A stretch of 64,000 nt of DNA. Source: Gentiana macrophylla (Eukaryota > Streptophyta > Magnoliopsida > Gentianales > Gentianaceae). The position numbers and the translations under genes are program-made. Under the pieces are notes generated by a model. It was not told the DNA's origin. It saw only the letters and a program-made list of their open reading frames with translations, and did no database searches. Numbering within the stretch: position 1 is the stretch's first letter; each line of letters starts with the position of its first letter. The stretch spans positions 51,002-115,001 of the forward strand of contig JAOBSW010001141.1 of the NCBI GenBank assembly GCA_026214975.1, given 5' to 3'. Positions 54,367 to 64,000 of the stretch are shown piece after piece.

Positions 54367-56135
54367 TGATGACGGTCAAATTATACCCGTAAAAGTCATC
54401 AACGTTGACCTTAAATCGAGATTAATAATGTATATTTCATATTAAATCACTCGTTTATATTTATTATTTAATGTTATGTGATTATTAATATGATTTTTGG
54501 TATTTAGCCGTTTTCATTATTTAAAAGCCGATTTATTGTGCGATAAATGCTGATTTTGTAGATAATGAAAATCGAGAGGATTAATGACATTCAATCAATG
54601 GATCTCAAGATAATAAGGAAGAAAATCGGATCATTAATCAAGAGATAAATTAGAGAAATCAGATCAACACGAAAGCATGTAGTGGGGAACAAGATAGACG
54701 AGAGAAACGTTTAACACTTGCAGAAAAAGGCTCGGTCGACTGAGCCCTATCATTCTGTCGACCGAGTATGTCGGTTCGGTCACTCATGGGATTTTTGCGT
54801 GTATATCTTCTAGATCCTCCCTAGGTCGGTTACAGCCTCTATATAAGCAGCAGCTACGAAATTTATAATATCATATCATTGAACCATTACATTACACAAC
54901 CAAAATACATAATTTTGATTGAAGGTTTTTCAGCAATTTAGGGGCTTCAATATGTAAGCCTTTATTTTCTGTCTTCTTTATTTTAAGTAATTAGTCCCCC
55001 CCAATTATGCTTTATCGTTTGAGTTAGTTAATCATAGCTAGATGATGTAGATCTAGGCTATGACGTTAGGGATGTGGCGACTCCTTGTCTATGGGGATCC
55101 CATAACCTACGTCATCTACTTAGCTTCTATCCATGAATCTACATTGTTTACTTAACGTGTATCTATGTTAATTTATATGATTGCTTAACGAATTACTATT
55201 TTAGTCCGTATTGTATGAGAAACGCTGAGAGATATGTTCAGAGATGTAATCTGGGGACGAAATCGATTCGGGTGACCGAATAAGTTCATTCGGTCGACCG
55301 AGCCTATTCACTCGGTCGACCGAGCCCCTGTCATCTGTTAATTACGCCATGTCTTTATGGTTATGTTAACCTAGTTGAATTTATTATCTCAGTAGGTATG
55401 GCTATGGCTACTTTACTCGCTTAGTTTAATTAAAACGTGTAAAAAGGAAATACCAATATAAAACTCTTAGGTAGGCTTATGAATTGCTCTTCACGGACGT
55501 TCAGCGTTATCTAGGTAGGTTTATATTTGGGGATTGCTAGCACCTGATTATACGTACGTCGTAGATTAGCATGAGACTATAACTTGGTAATTGCTAGTTG
55601 GACGAGAGCTTGAGTAATCGCTTAGGAAGTACGCCTAACCATAGGAATGTTGCCTAGACGAGGTGTACGATTAACTTCGGCATCCTTAGTGTCGTAAGCG
55701 TGCAAGTTATATGAGATGGATACCCAAAAGGTGAAGTCACGTAATGTAGCACAGTGATCTAGCAACCTACCCGGTGCTAAGTCAAGTTAAAGGGGATGAC
55801 TCCCGTAGCCAATCTAAGATAGATACAAATGGATTGACAGTTAATAAGTTCAGTTTATTATATAAATTATCTAGGTCCAAACGATAAAGACTATAATTGG
55901 GGAGGTTAATTACGTTTTGTCGAGTCGTGTCTTTACCTTTCTTGTCTTATGTTGGTCATAGACCGCCTCTATGTCCTTGACATGTTTAATTAATTGTTTG
56001 TATATAAGATGATCCACAATTGGTTCCCTGTGGGATCGACCTTGATTCACTATAGCTATACTACGATGGGCCTAGTCCTCTTGCTAGTATTGGTTTATGG
56101 TGGTCAAGTATTTTATTACTTGATCTACGTCATCA
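54367..56135 (+). repeat. Solo LTR, Athila-type, inverted, 1769 bp
   Basis: TGATGACGGTCAAATTATACCC...GATCTACGTCATCA with target duplication TTAGG (54362-54366, 56136-56140). It is the reverse complement of the family at 12034, 17697 and 21509, with palindromes at 54730-54775 and 55285-55325 and TATATAAGCAGC near 54840. Its right end (TACGTCATCA) differs from its relatives and makes an 8 bp terminal inverted repeat. Confidence 0.92.
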
Positions 56136-58835
56136 TTAGGTCCTTGATATTCCTGTAGAATTGGATCAAGAGCTGGTTCCTCAAGGATAGGTACAAATGC
56201 CTGTGGGGGTTCAACATCAATATTTTCTTCTTCAGGCATTTGGAACTCCTCATCTCTATAGTCATAATCCAGCAGCTGCTCTTCCTCATCTACAGCAGTC
56301 TGCTGACTATCTTTCCCTATAGTGTCCTTGACTCCAGTAGGCTCCACTTCAGCAACCTCTTCGACAGCAACATCAGGGGTTTCCTCCAAACCCAAAGATT
56401 GTTCCAACCTTTGTCCAGGTGCTGTTAGAGACTCAGCAGCATGTACCTCCTGTTCCAACCTTTGCTCAGGTGCTGTTTGAACCTCAGCAACCTGAACCTC
56501 CTGTTCCACTCTTTGAGGATTGAATACAGCCTCATTGTCAATTTGAAATCCTTCAGCATGGTCAATCTTAGTTAAAATATTGGCAGTTGTGGATAAGGTC
56601 CCCTCAGTGTCAATCCAGTCTTGATATACATTTGATTCCTCTGAACTGGCACTGGGTTCACTATGATCAGTCACCCTTTCTTCATCCAAATCCTCATCCA
56701 TTTCTCCATCTGGCTGGCCTCAAGTGACCTTACCAAGATCGCTTGTTCAAAAACAGACTATCGGTGGCTCTCGTCCATGGCTTCAACAGTTGTTTCTCTA
56801 GCCACTCCACTGGTCTCTCATGGGAACATGAGGGTGTCATCATCAAATTCAGATGAATCACTATCTGGTGTGTATTTTGGATCTCTGAACATGATTGCTC
56901 CACTTTTCTTTCCCTCATCGAATAGATCTATTAGCCTAGTGTGCAGGAGTGTTGTATCTATCAAGTCCAGTAGGCTGTCCACACCCAGCTGATTAAATGC
57001 CCATTCCTCAAATCCACTCATTGGATCAGCAGCTGGTTTTTGTTTCTTGTAGAATCCAAACTTCCATTGTAAATAATTTTGCACTTTTCTGAAGTTAGGA
57101 TCTACCTTCTCCTTCTTAGATGCCTTCTCATATGGCATAGATGGCTTCCTGGAAGCTGTTTCAGTAGCTTGATGACCTTTAAAGGTCTCAACAAACAAGT
57201 TCAAGGTATTTTCAAAAGATGCATGAAGGTCAGTAGGTGGCTCTTGTTGTACATTTGTGCCCACAACCTCCATCTGCACAATACCTGATTCCCCCTGACT
57301 TATATGCTCATTAGCAGGGACAGCAGCAGACTGCTCTTCCCCCTGAACTATTGCAGGACTTGCAGGGTCTTGTATCAATACTTCAACTTCCACAACAGGT
57401 GTTGACTCAGTGGTTTGTTGTGGTTCTTCAACAGATTCTTCAGTAGGCTCAGGATCAACAGATTGCTCAACAACAACCTGGGAAGGTTTAATAGGCTCAG
57501 CAGCCTCTTCAGGTGAGGATTCAATAATTTCTACAGCAGGCTCAGGGTCCGTAGACTGCTGTGATACTTCAGCAGGTTGCTCAACAACAACCTGTGCATC
57601 CTCATTGGGCTTGATGATAGTTAAGGGCTCAGCCTCAATAGCCTCCTCTTCCTCTTCTACTGTTTCATCTATTTGTTCCTTCTGACTTTCCAAGAGTCTT
57701 AATTCCATTCCTTTGCCAAGCTTCTTCTTTTTGGCAATTTCCTTTATCATCTTGGAAAGTGGTTCATCATCATCAGTTCTAGTAGACTTTCTCTTTCTAC
57801 TAGCTTCCTTTTGTTCTTCCCTCAAAATTTCAACAACAGTTTTCCTAGCAGCTACAGCAGGGTCAGTAATCTTACTTACAGCTGGACCCACAGCAGACTC
57901 AGCAGTCTGTGCTGTGTGCTTCTTTGTCTTCTTTGGCTTCAAAATTTCAGTGATCTTCCTAGTATCAGCAACCTTTCTCTTCTCTGTAGCCTTCTTTGGT
58001 GCAGCAGACTTAACTGCTTTCTTAGCCTACTCACCACCAACATCACCATCATCTCCACCATTATCACTATCAGCAGCTTCAGCAACACCTTCTTCATCAT
58101 CATCCAGACCAGGGATAGGATAGTTGATTTCTTTCTTGTATCTGGACTGATTTATTTTCTCAGATGCCACATCAGGGATTACCAAATGATTCAGCAGGGC
58201 CTGAACCATTAATCCTAAGGGTAAGGCCTTGGATTTCCTTTCCCTTCTCTTTCCTCTTTGGCTACTTTCTTCATATAGTGGATAAAGTATCCAGCACAAT
58301 CAAATTTTAAACTTCTGCAGATAATCATCAGCAGCTCTATTTTAGGACCTGATAGAGTATCCATACTTCCAACTAGTCCTAATATGTTCTTAGCAATGAT
58401 TTTGCTCAGCAGGTTGTACTCATGCCCAATATGCCTCACATTTATGCCAAGAGATGATTTGGTGTCTTTATTTATCTTGATTTTGTCAACAAAATCCATC
58501 TTGGACAATCCCATCTCCTCAAGATTGACAGGAGCATCTATTATTTCTTCAAAACCAAAAACTTCCCTCAGCAGGTTTGAGGAAACTTCAATTTCTTGAG
58601 CATTTACAGTGATTTTAAATGCTTCTCTTCCTTCCTTTACCACAATGTTCTTCCAAAAACTGACAACATTTGTGTAGGAGATTGTTTCCAATCTTATGTT
58701 CAGTATATTCTCCAATTCTGCATATCTTCTTATTGTTCGACCAATATTAATAGCTAACTCTATTCTATTAGCATCAACAACGAAGCCTCTAACACTTTGA
58801 CTTGTTTCAATTTGAACATCATCCTTATCCGCCAT

Positions 58836-59494
58836 TGTTAAGAGAGAAAGATGAAGAAGAAAACTTTGTAAATCTGTGTTCACACAATGTAAAAACAGTG
58901 AGTATCAATCTGAGATTTTCAGTAAAGTGACTCTGCTGTGTATAGGTCTGTATATATAGACAGAGGGTGGTTGTAACTGTCAGTGCACGTACATCCACAT
59001 TAACCACGATTAATCTGACTAAATGCTGTCTTGACACGTGGCCTATTTCTTCTCCATAACGTTTGTAACCGTTGGATCGTGTTAATTGCGGTTATAAAGG
59101 ATAGAATAAATATCCCGCCAATCTGCTTTTTGACTTTAAAAAGGTTTGACTGTGTAACGTAATATTCAGCAGACTTGCCATCAAGAGGTTAGCTCAAGAA
59201 ATTTCTTGAGAAAGATGCTTCAAAGCTGACTCGCCGATAATGTCACTCTGCTAATGCTTAAATTCCCTTGTATTTTCCAACTGATAATACAAGATGAAGT
59301 TTAATACCAATGACTGATCTTTCAAGTGAGCTCACCCAACATGACAAAGACCAATCCTTTTGGCAACCTCATTTGCTCAATTGTCCAACAATAAGTACAT
59401 GGAATTGTTGATACCAATGACTAATCTGCTAAGTGAGCTCACCCAACATAGCAAAGACTAATCCCCTTGGTGAATTCCAGTACACTGCTGAATA
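58836..59494. other. Spacer between Sirevirus pol and envelope-like gene
   Basis: No gene. It contains CCAACATGACAAAGACCAATC and, about 100 bp later, the near copy CCAACATAGCAAAGACTAATC, a short direct repeat (59337, 59441). The spacer may hold an internal promoter or splice acceptor for the extra gene; TATATATAGACAG near 58950-58965 is a candidate TATA region on either strand. Confidence 0.6.
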
Positions 59495-59770
59495 TTAGTC
59501 AACTTTAATAATTCCAAGTTCAGTTCTTAACTTTGCAAATCTTTCACTATCTAGTGGTTTAGTGAATATATCAGCAAGTTGATCTTCAGTAGGGATATAC
59601 AGAACCACCACATCCTTCTTTTCAACACGGTCTCTTATAAAATGATGTCTCACATCAATGTGCTTGGTTCTTGAGTGCAAAACAAGATTTTCAGTAATTG
59701 CAATTGCACTTGTGTTGTCACACATTATTGGAATTTCCTTTTCCTCAATTCCATAATCCCTTAATTGTTG
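59495..59770 (-). pseudogene. RNase H end, Sirevirus pol
   Basis: The - strand frame gives MCDNTSAIAITENLVLHSRT, KHIDVRHHFIRDRVEKKDVV and ADIFTKPLDSERFAKLRTEL, the classic end of copia pol, stopping at 59495. A stop at about 59776 separates it from the RT frame. Confidence 0.94.
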
Positions 59771-59776
59771 TCTTAA

Positions 59777-61042
59777 TCAAAGTACTTGTGCACAGCACCT
59801 TCCTGCAGCAATGTATTTAGCTTCAGCAGTAGAAGTTGATATTGAATTCTGCTTCTTGCTGAACCAGGTGACCAGTCTATTTCCCATTAACTGACAGGTT
59901 CCTGAGGTGCTTTTTCTGTCAATTTTGCATCCAGCAAAATCTGAGTAGGATATTACTTTGAAACTTCCATCTTTAGAATACCATATCCCTACTCCCAGAG
60001 TCTCTTTAAGATATTTAAGAACTCTTTTGACTGCACCTATGTGACTTTCTTTAGGTTTTGATTGAAATCTTGCACAAACACCTACAGCAAAGGATATATC
60101 ATGTCTGCTGGCTGTAAAGTATAGCAGACTGCCTATCATCCTTCTATATAAGGTCTGATCAACATCTTTTCCTTCTTTATCTTCATCCAATCTGATATTT
60201 GTACTCATAGGAGTTGATATTTTGGTGCTGTTTTCCATACCAAACTTCTTCAGTAGTTCCTTGGTGTATTTGGTTTGATGAATGAAGATTCCATCTTTCA
60301 ACTGTTTAACTTGCAATCCCAAAAAGTAGTTCATTTCTCCCATCATACTCATTTGGAATTTGCTCTTCATTAGATTTGCAAACTTCTCACATAGCAATTC
60401 ATTTTCAGAACCAAAGATTATGTCATCAACATAAATCTGCACCAGCAGGATGTTGTCACCTTCACTGATTCTGAATAAAGTCTTATCAATGGTCCCTTTT
60501 GTAAAACCATTGTCCACCAAGAATTGAGATAGAGTCTCATACCAAGCTCTTGGTGCTTGTTTCAATCCATAAAGTGCATTGTTGAGTCTATACACTTTGT
60601 CCTCTTGATCTTTAACTTCAAATCCAGGAGGTTGCTGAACATACACTTCCTCTTCTAGAATGCCATTCGAAAATGCACTTTTGACATCCATTTGATATAC
60701 CTTGAAGTTTTTATATGCAGCATGTGCCAAGAATAATCTAATAGCTTCCAATCTTGCAACAGGTGCATAAGTTTCATCAAAATCTATTCCTTCAGCTTGA
60801 GAATAGCCTTTTGCAACTAGTCTGGCCTTATTCCTTACAATGGTACCGGATTCATCAAGTTTGTTTCTGTATACCCATTTGGTGCCAATGATATTTGCAT
60901 GACTAGGCCTTTCAACTAGTGTCCAAACTTGATTTCTTTCAAATTCATTTAATTCTTCTTGCATAGCAATTATCCAATCTGGATCTGAAATTGCTTCTTC
61001 AACAACTTTAGGTTCAACTTGAGATAGAAAACAAGTAAACAT
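59777..61042 (-). pseudogene. Reverse transcriptase and RNase H start, Sirevirus pol
   Basis: A 421-codon open frame, the best preserved coding region of the window. It shows [59 protein letters not shown], the block [20 protein letters not shown] and the catalytic [13 protein letters not shown] (YVDD), then [20 protein letters not shown] and RNase H with [20 protein letters not shown] and [16 protein letters not shown]. It is intact within itself. The frame stops at 59777 just before the RNase H end, and is preceded by a stop near 61105. Confidence 0.95.
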
Positions 61043-61120
61043 TGCTTCTAATTGTCTTCTAGTCCTTACACCTTGCTGAATGGTTCCAATAACTTGTTCA
61101 GTAGGTTGATCTTTTAACCA

Positions 61121-62062
61121 TTACGGATTCTGGTTAACTTGATTCTCAGGAACCTCATCTTCAGTAGGGTCTGCTGTATCTTCAACAGGTGGTTCAGCAG
61201 ATCCTTGAACTGCTTCAGTTGTTGTATCTGTAGAGTTTCCAGCAGGGTGTTCAGCAGGGGCAGGGTCAGAAACTTTTAAGTCATTGAACCTTTCCAGAAC
61301 TTCAACACACTCTGGATCAGTGACTTGTTGAGTGTCAGCAGGTTCTGAATCTTCTCCTTCCATCCCAGTGAACTTAGGTTCATCAAACACAACATGGATA
61401 GTTTCCTTATGTTTTAGTGTCCTTTTATTCAGTACCCTGAATGCCTTGCTGAAAGAAGAGTATCCCAAGAAAATTCCTTCTTCTGACATGGGTTGAAAGG
61501 TCTTCAATTGCTCCTTATGATTCAAGATAAAACATTTGCTTCCAAATGGATGGAAATAAGAAATATTAGGTATCCTTCCATTCCAAATTTCATAAGGTGT
61601 CTTCAGCAGCTTGTTTTTCACTGATGTTCTATATTGTGTATAGCATGCTGTTTTAACTACTTCAGCCCAGTACCTTTCAGGTAGCAAAGCCTCACAAATC
61701 ATAGTCCTTCCTGCTTCTTTTAGAGTTCTGTTTCTTCTTTCAAAGAACCCCATTTTCTTTGAGGTGTACCAAAGAATGACAAGTTGGTGCGATACACCAT
61801 TCATTCACTGATATTCTCTTATAACTTTATTGAGAAACTCAGTACCCTTGTCTGATTTGATTTTTACTACAGTTAAACTTTTCTCATTTTGTAGTCTTTT
61901 CAAAAGATCAGGCATTTTCTTGAGTGTTTCACTTTTCTTGTTCATAAATATCACCCAAGTGTACCTTGAATAATCATCCACAACCACTAAGGTGTATTTC
62001 TTTCCTGTAACACTTGTTGGAGTGACAGGTCCAAATAAGTCCATATGCATCAGCTCCAGCAC
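61121..62062 (-). pseudogene. Integrase core and C-terminal region, Sirevirus pol
   Basis: First frame (62062-61805): LELMHMDLFGPVTPTSVTGK (first aspartate), VVDDYSRYTWVIFMNKKSET, VVKIKSDKGTEFLNKVIREY (second). After a frameshift at 61804 the next frame has GFFERRNRTLKEAGRTMICE (glutamate), then HPFGSKCFILNHKEQLKTFQ, GIFLGYSSFSKAFRVLN and a Glu/Pro/Thr-rich tail that ends at a stop (61121). Copia integrase comes before RT, as here. A single stop separates this tail from the RT frame. Confidence 0.94.
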
Positions 62063-62086
62063 TCTCTTAGTTGATAGCTTTGTTTT

Positions 62087-62640
62087 TTACTTGAAGCTTG
62101 ATTTTATTTGTTTACCTTGCTGACAGGCATCACAAATAGCATCCTTCTTGAATGTAATCTCAGGCAAGCCAATTACCATTTTCTTCTTTACAAGTTGATT
62201 GATATCATCAAAATTCAGATGATTCAACTTTTTGTGCCATAACCAATTGAGTTCTGACTTGGTATGCACAATCAGACAGGTTTCTAGAATTGCAGTAGAC
62301 CAATCCACAACATACATGTTTTGTTGTCTTCTACCCGCCAATACAACTTGATCACCTCTTTCACTAATGACAATACAATTGTTTTTGTCATAAGTGACCT
62401 TGTATCCCATATCACAAAATTGTCCAGTGCTCAGCAAGTTGTAGTCCAGTCCTTCCACATATGCAACATTCTTGATTGTAAGTCCATTCCTTACAAGTGT
62501 GCCATATCCTCTTGTATATCCAGGTGTATTTTTGTTGCCAAAATTCACCCTTGGACCATCCTTTGTCACAAAATATGACAAACAGTGCTTATTCTTTGTC
62601 ATGTGTCTGGAACATCCACTGTCAAAGTACCAGACACCCT
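62087..62640 (-). pseudogene. Protease and integrase zinc-binding domain, Sirevirus
   Basis: Protease active site WYFDSGCSRHMT (about 62632-62597; DSG as usual for copia), LDYNLLSTGQFCDMGYKVT (about 62450-62395), then the GAG-pre-integrase zinc region LWHKKLNHLNFDDINQLVKK and DAICDACQQGKQ (62250-62105; HHCC). A TAA at 62087 separates it from the integrase core. Confidence 0.92.
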
Positions 62641-62651
62641 ACAAAACAAAG

Positions 62652-64000
62652 TTAATGCTTTTTAGGTACCCAAACCTGTTTGGGTACATAATGGTCAGTG
62701 GTAAGCATGACCCCTGGGATGTTTCCATAAGGTCTTCTCCTGAAAGTGTCATACTTTGGTTCATACATATATTCTACACATCCATAAGTTCTAACAGTTG
62801 GTTGTGTAGGATTCACATATGTTTCCTGGGCTTTTGATTTATAATGTTGTTTGAAATGATTCTTGTTGTTAGAATCATTTGCATAACCATTAGTTTTATG
62901 TCTGTTAGGAGCAGCCCTGTAGTATGGAGTCTGCTGAGATCCCTGCTGAGGTCTTGTATAAGCCTTTTGCTGAGTCCTCTGCTGATTCCATTGCATAGGT
63001 TTTACCCTAGCAGCATGGTTATACTTGCTATTTCTAGCATTAGATGCAGGAATATTCCAATCATCATCAGTAGGGAACAGTCTACCTTTCCCCCTGAGAT
63101 AAGTAAACCTTGAATGATTGACATTTTTGGGTTTAGGATTCTTATCCTTGGAATATTTTTCGACCTTTACCTTTTGTGGTCCAACAGACTTGGTAGTGTG
63201 CAGTCCGCTATCACAGGTCTAGAAGGCAAAGCAAATCCTATTTTTGATTTATTATTTTTATTAGAGTCGTTGACTTCTTTGACTTTCGATTTTGCTTCTT
63301 TGAAGCATTCTCGATGAGGTTTTATCGCTCTCAAAGAACCTTCATGGGAGTTGGATCTTGTGAGCATAAACTTAGGACCACCTCAGGTACTAGGTTCAGA
63401 ACCTTGCTAGATCCACTCTTTTTGGATTGTTGAGATCCAAATCCAAGTCCGATTCTATCACCATAAGGCTTTTTGATTTGTATGCAAAGATAGGAACAAG
63501 ATGGTTCAAACAGATTCGAAGCCACTGGATGTTCAAAGAGCTTATCTCGATTCTCGTTTCAACATCTTTTCGTTACCTTTGAGAACCTTTAATTCAGCAT
63601 TTAATCTTTCAACTTCTACTTGAAGAGCTTTTTTTTCAGCCTTCACAATCTCATAACTAGATTGTATTTTCCTTAGTTGATTAAGGATGGCATCCAAAGC
63701 TTCTTCATTGTAAGAGTTTCTAGGGTTTGAACCACAGGTTGATTCACAATCACTTTCAGCAGGAGTGTTAATTGATACAGTATTGTATACCTCCTCTGTT
63801 TCATCCATATTAGCCATCAATGCATAGTCTTCCATATCAGCAACCAATGCTGTGTCATCTGATTCATTTCCCTTTTCAGATTCCACTTCATACCCTGATT
63901 CATCTTCAGCAACCATGGCCTTCTTGTCATATATTCTTTGTTGTCTTTTGGTCTTCAGTAGGTCTGGACAATCAGGTCTGAAATGTCCAGGCTTTTTGCA
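62652..64000 (-). pseudogene. gag C-terminal region with zinc knuckle, Sirevirus (partial)
   Basis: At the window edge the - strand reads CKKPGHFRPDCPDLLK (about 63998-63950), the last part of a CCHC zinc knuckle. The frame then continues through acidic MVAEDESGYEVESEKGNESD (63916) and a coiled coil (LRKIQSSYEIVKAEKKALQ, about 63680-63620), stopping at 63542. Later frames hold KPYGDRIGLGFG (about 63460), KGKGRKIF (about 63160) and a Gln-rich MQWNQQRTQQKAYTRPQQGS (62996). Breaks occur near 63540, 63335, 63210 and 63050. The gag start is outside the window. Confidence 0.85.

Larger units (their letters stand above)
51251..58835 (-). pseudogene. Envelope-like gene of Sirevirus, cut by two solo LTRs and frameshifted
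   Basis: The likely start is MADKDDVQIETS (58835). The first segment (to about 58220) is a folded domain with RRYAELENILNIRL, LLREVFGFEEI and VRHIGHEYNLLSKIIAKNIL. After a frameshift comes an acidic DDDEEGVAEAADSDNGGDDG run, a TAG (58027), then a Lys-rich and very long Glu/Pro/Val-rich low-complexity region (57942-56820), another frameshift (about 56700-56820), and an acidic segment to 56136. Beyond the inverted solo LTR (54367-56135) it resumes with a coiled coil (ELRTVRNDIANLRTQLDRQE, 54240), a second coiled coil (about 53910), and an RGGRGGRSGRGER patch (about 53490-53450). Beyond the solo LTR (51278-53258) it ends at TAG 51251. Without the insertions it spans about 3.8 kb. Sireviruses carry an extra gene here called envelope-like; I see no clear signal peptide, and cell entry is unproven for plants. 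Confidence 0.8.
49355..64000 (-). mobile_element. Sirevirus-type Ty1/copia retrotransposon (5' part outside window)
   Basis: On the - strand the order is gag zinc knuckle (64000), protease, integrase, RT, RNase H, a spacer, an envelope-like gene, a PPT and the 3' LTR (49355-51058). Integrase before RT marks Ty1/copia, and the extra long gene after pol marks the Sirevirus group (SIRE1/Maximus). Two solo LTRs are nested in the extra gene. The 5' LTR and gag start are outside the window. Confidence 0.94.

Noticed and set aside
57410..58212. Ser/Val-rich + strand frames such as 57713-58123
   Set aside because: Antisense shadows of the acidic low-complexity region of the envelope-like gene.
1..64000. 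tRNA or rRNA genes
   Set aside because: The only tRNA-like sequences are 12-18 nt primer-binding sites next to LTRs; no cloverleaf was seen.

Overview
The window is nuclear DNA from a flowering plant. I found no intact host gene and no RNA gene in the 64 kb. Almost every stretch can be assigned to transposable elements, and the assignment rests on TG...CA long terminal repeats (LTRs), primer-binding sites (PBS), polypurine tracts (PPT), target-site duplications (TSD) and gag/pol domains. Two chromodomain-type Ty3/gypsy copies, Athila-type and Tat-type gypsy elements, a Sirevirus-type Ty1/copia element, a CACTA transposon and a small hAT-like element all point to a plant, most likely a eudicot. 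The species cannot be told.

Layout, left to right. (1) 1-4818: end of a + strand chromovirus (copy 1), with broken pol, PPT and a 2.2 kb LTR. (2) 4819-27660: an old - strand Athila-like gag that three elements have split: copy 1, a deleted copia element (4906-6316) and a 20.9 kb Tat-type element (6496-27353, TSD CACAA). Inside the Tat element lie a CACTA transposon (left end 7532), which itself holds a non-autonomous 7.5 kb LTR element (12034-19488, TSD GATGC). The Tat element also holds a solo LTR (21509-23253, TSD CCAGT) inserted in its spliced antisense gene. (3) 27662-30534: LTR of the old Athila-like element, a 164 bp hAT-like MITE and unassigned DNA. (4) 30535-49354: chromovirus copy 2 (+), cut in its integrase by a 12.35 kb Athila element on the - strand (35663-48016, TSD ATATC). 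That Athila element is itself cut in its integrase by a Sirevirus solo LTR (39731-41448, TSD ATCCT). (5) 49355-64000: a Sirevirus (-) inserted in the 3' LTR of copy 2 and running off the window. Its long envelope-like gene downstream of pol is cut by a chromovirus solo LTR (51278-53258, TSD CTAAT) and an inverted Athila-type solo LTR (54367-56135, TSD TTAGG).

How the parts relate. The non-autonomous 12034-19488 element carries the same kind of LTR, tRNA-Asp PBS, duplicated PPT and 3' non-coding region as the Athila element at 35663-48016, so an Athila relative is its likely source of proteins. The Tat element has gag and protease but no reverse transcriptase or integrase. It keeps the 3' tandem array and the antisense gene known from its lineage. 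Every coding region is interrupted by stops or frameshifts. Some single-base breaks could be assembly errors, because the Athila LTR pair is nearly identical while its genes are broken.

The least expected pattern is in the LTRs. Athila-type LTRs and three different chromovirus LTRs each carry a cluster of short, CG-containing palindromes. The sequence differs in each LTR type, the position is similar among the chromovirus LTRs, and the flanking bases change in a paired way that keeps the arms complementary.
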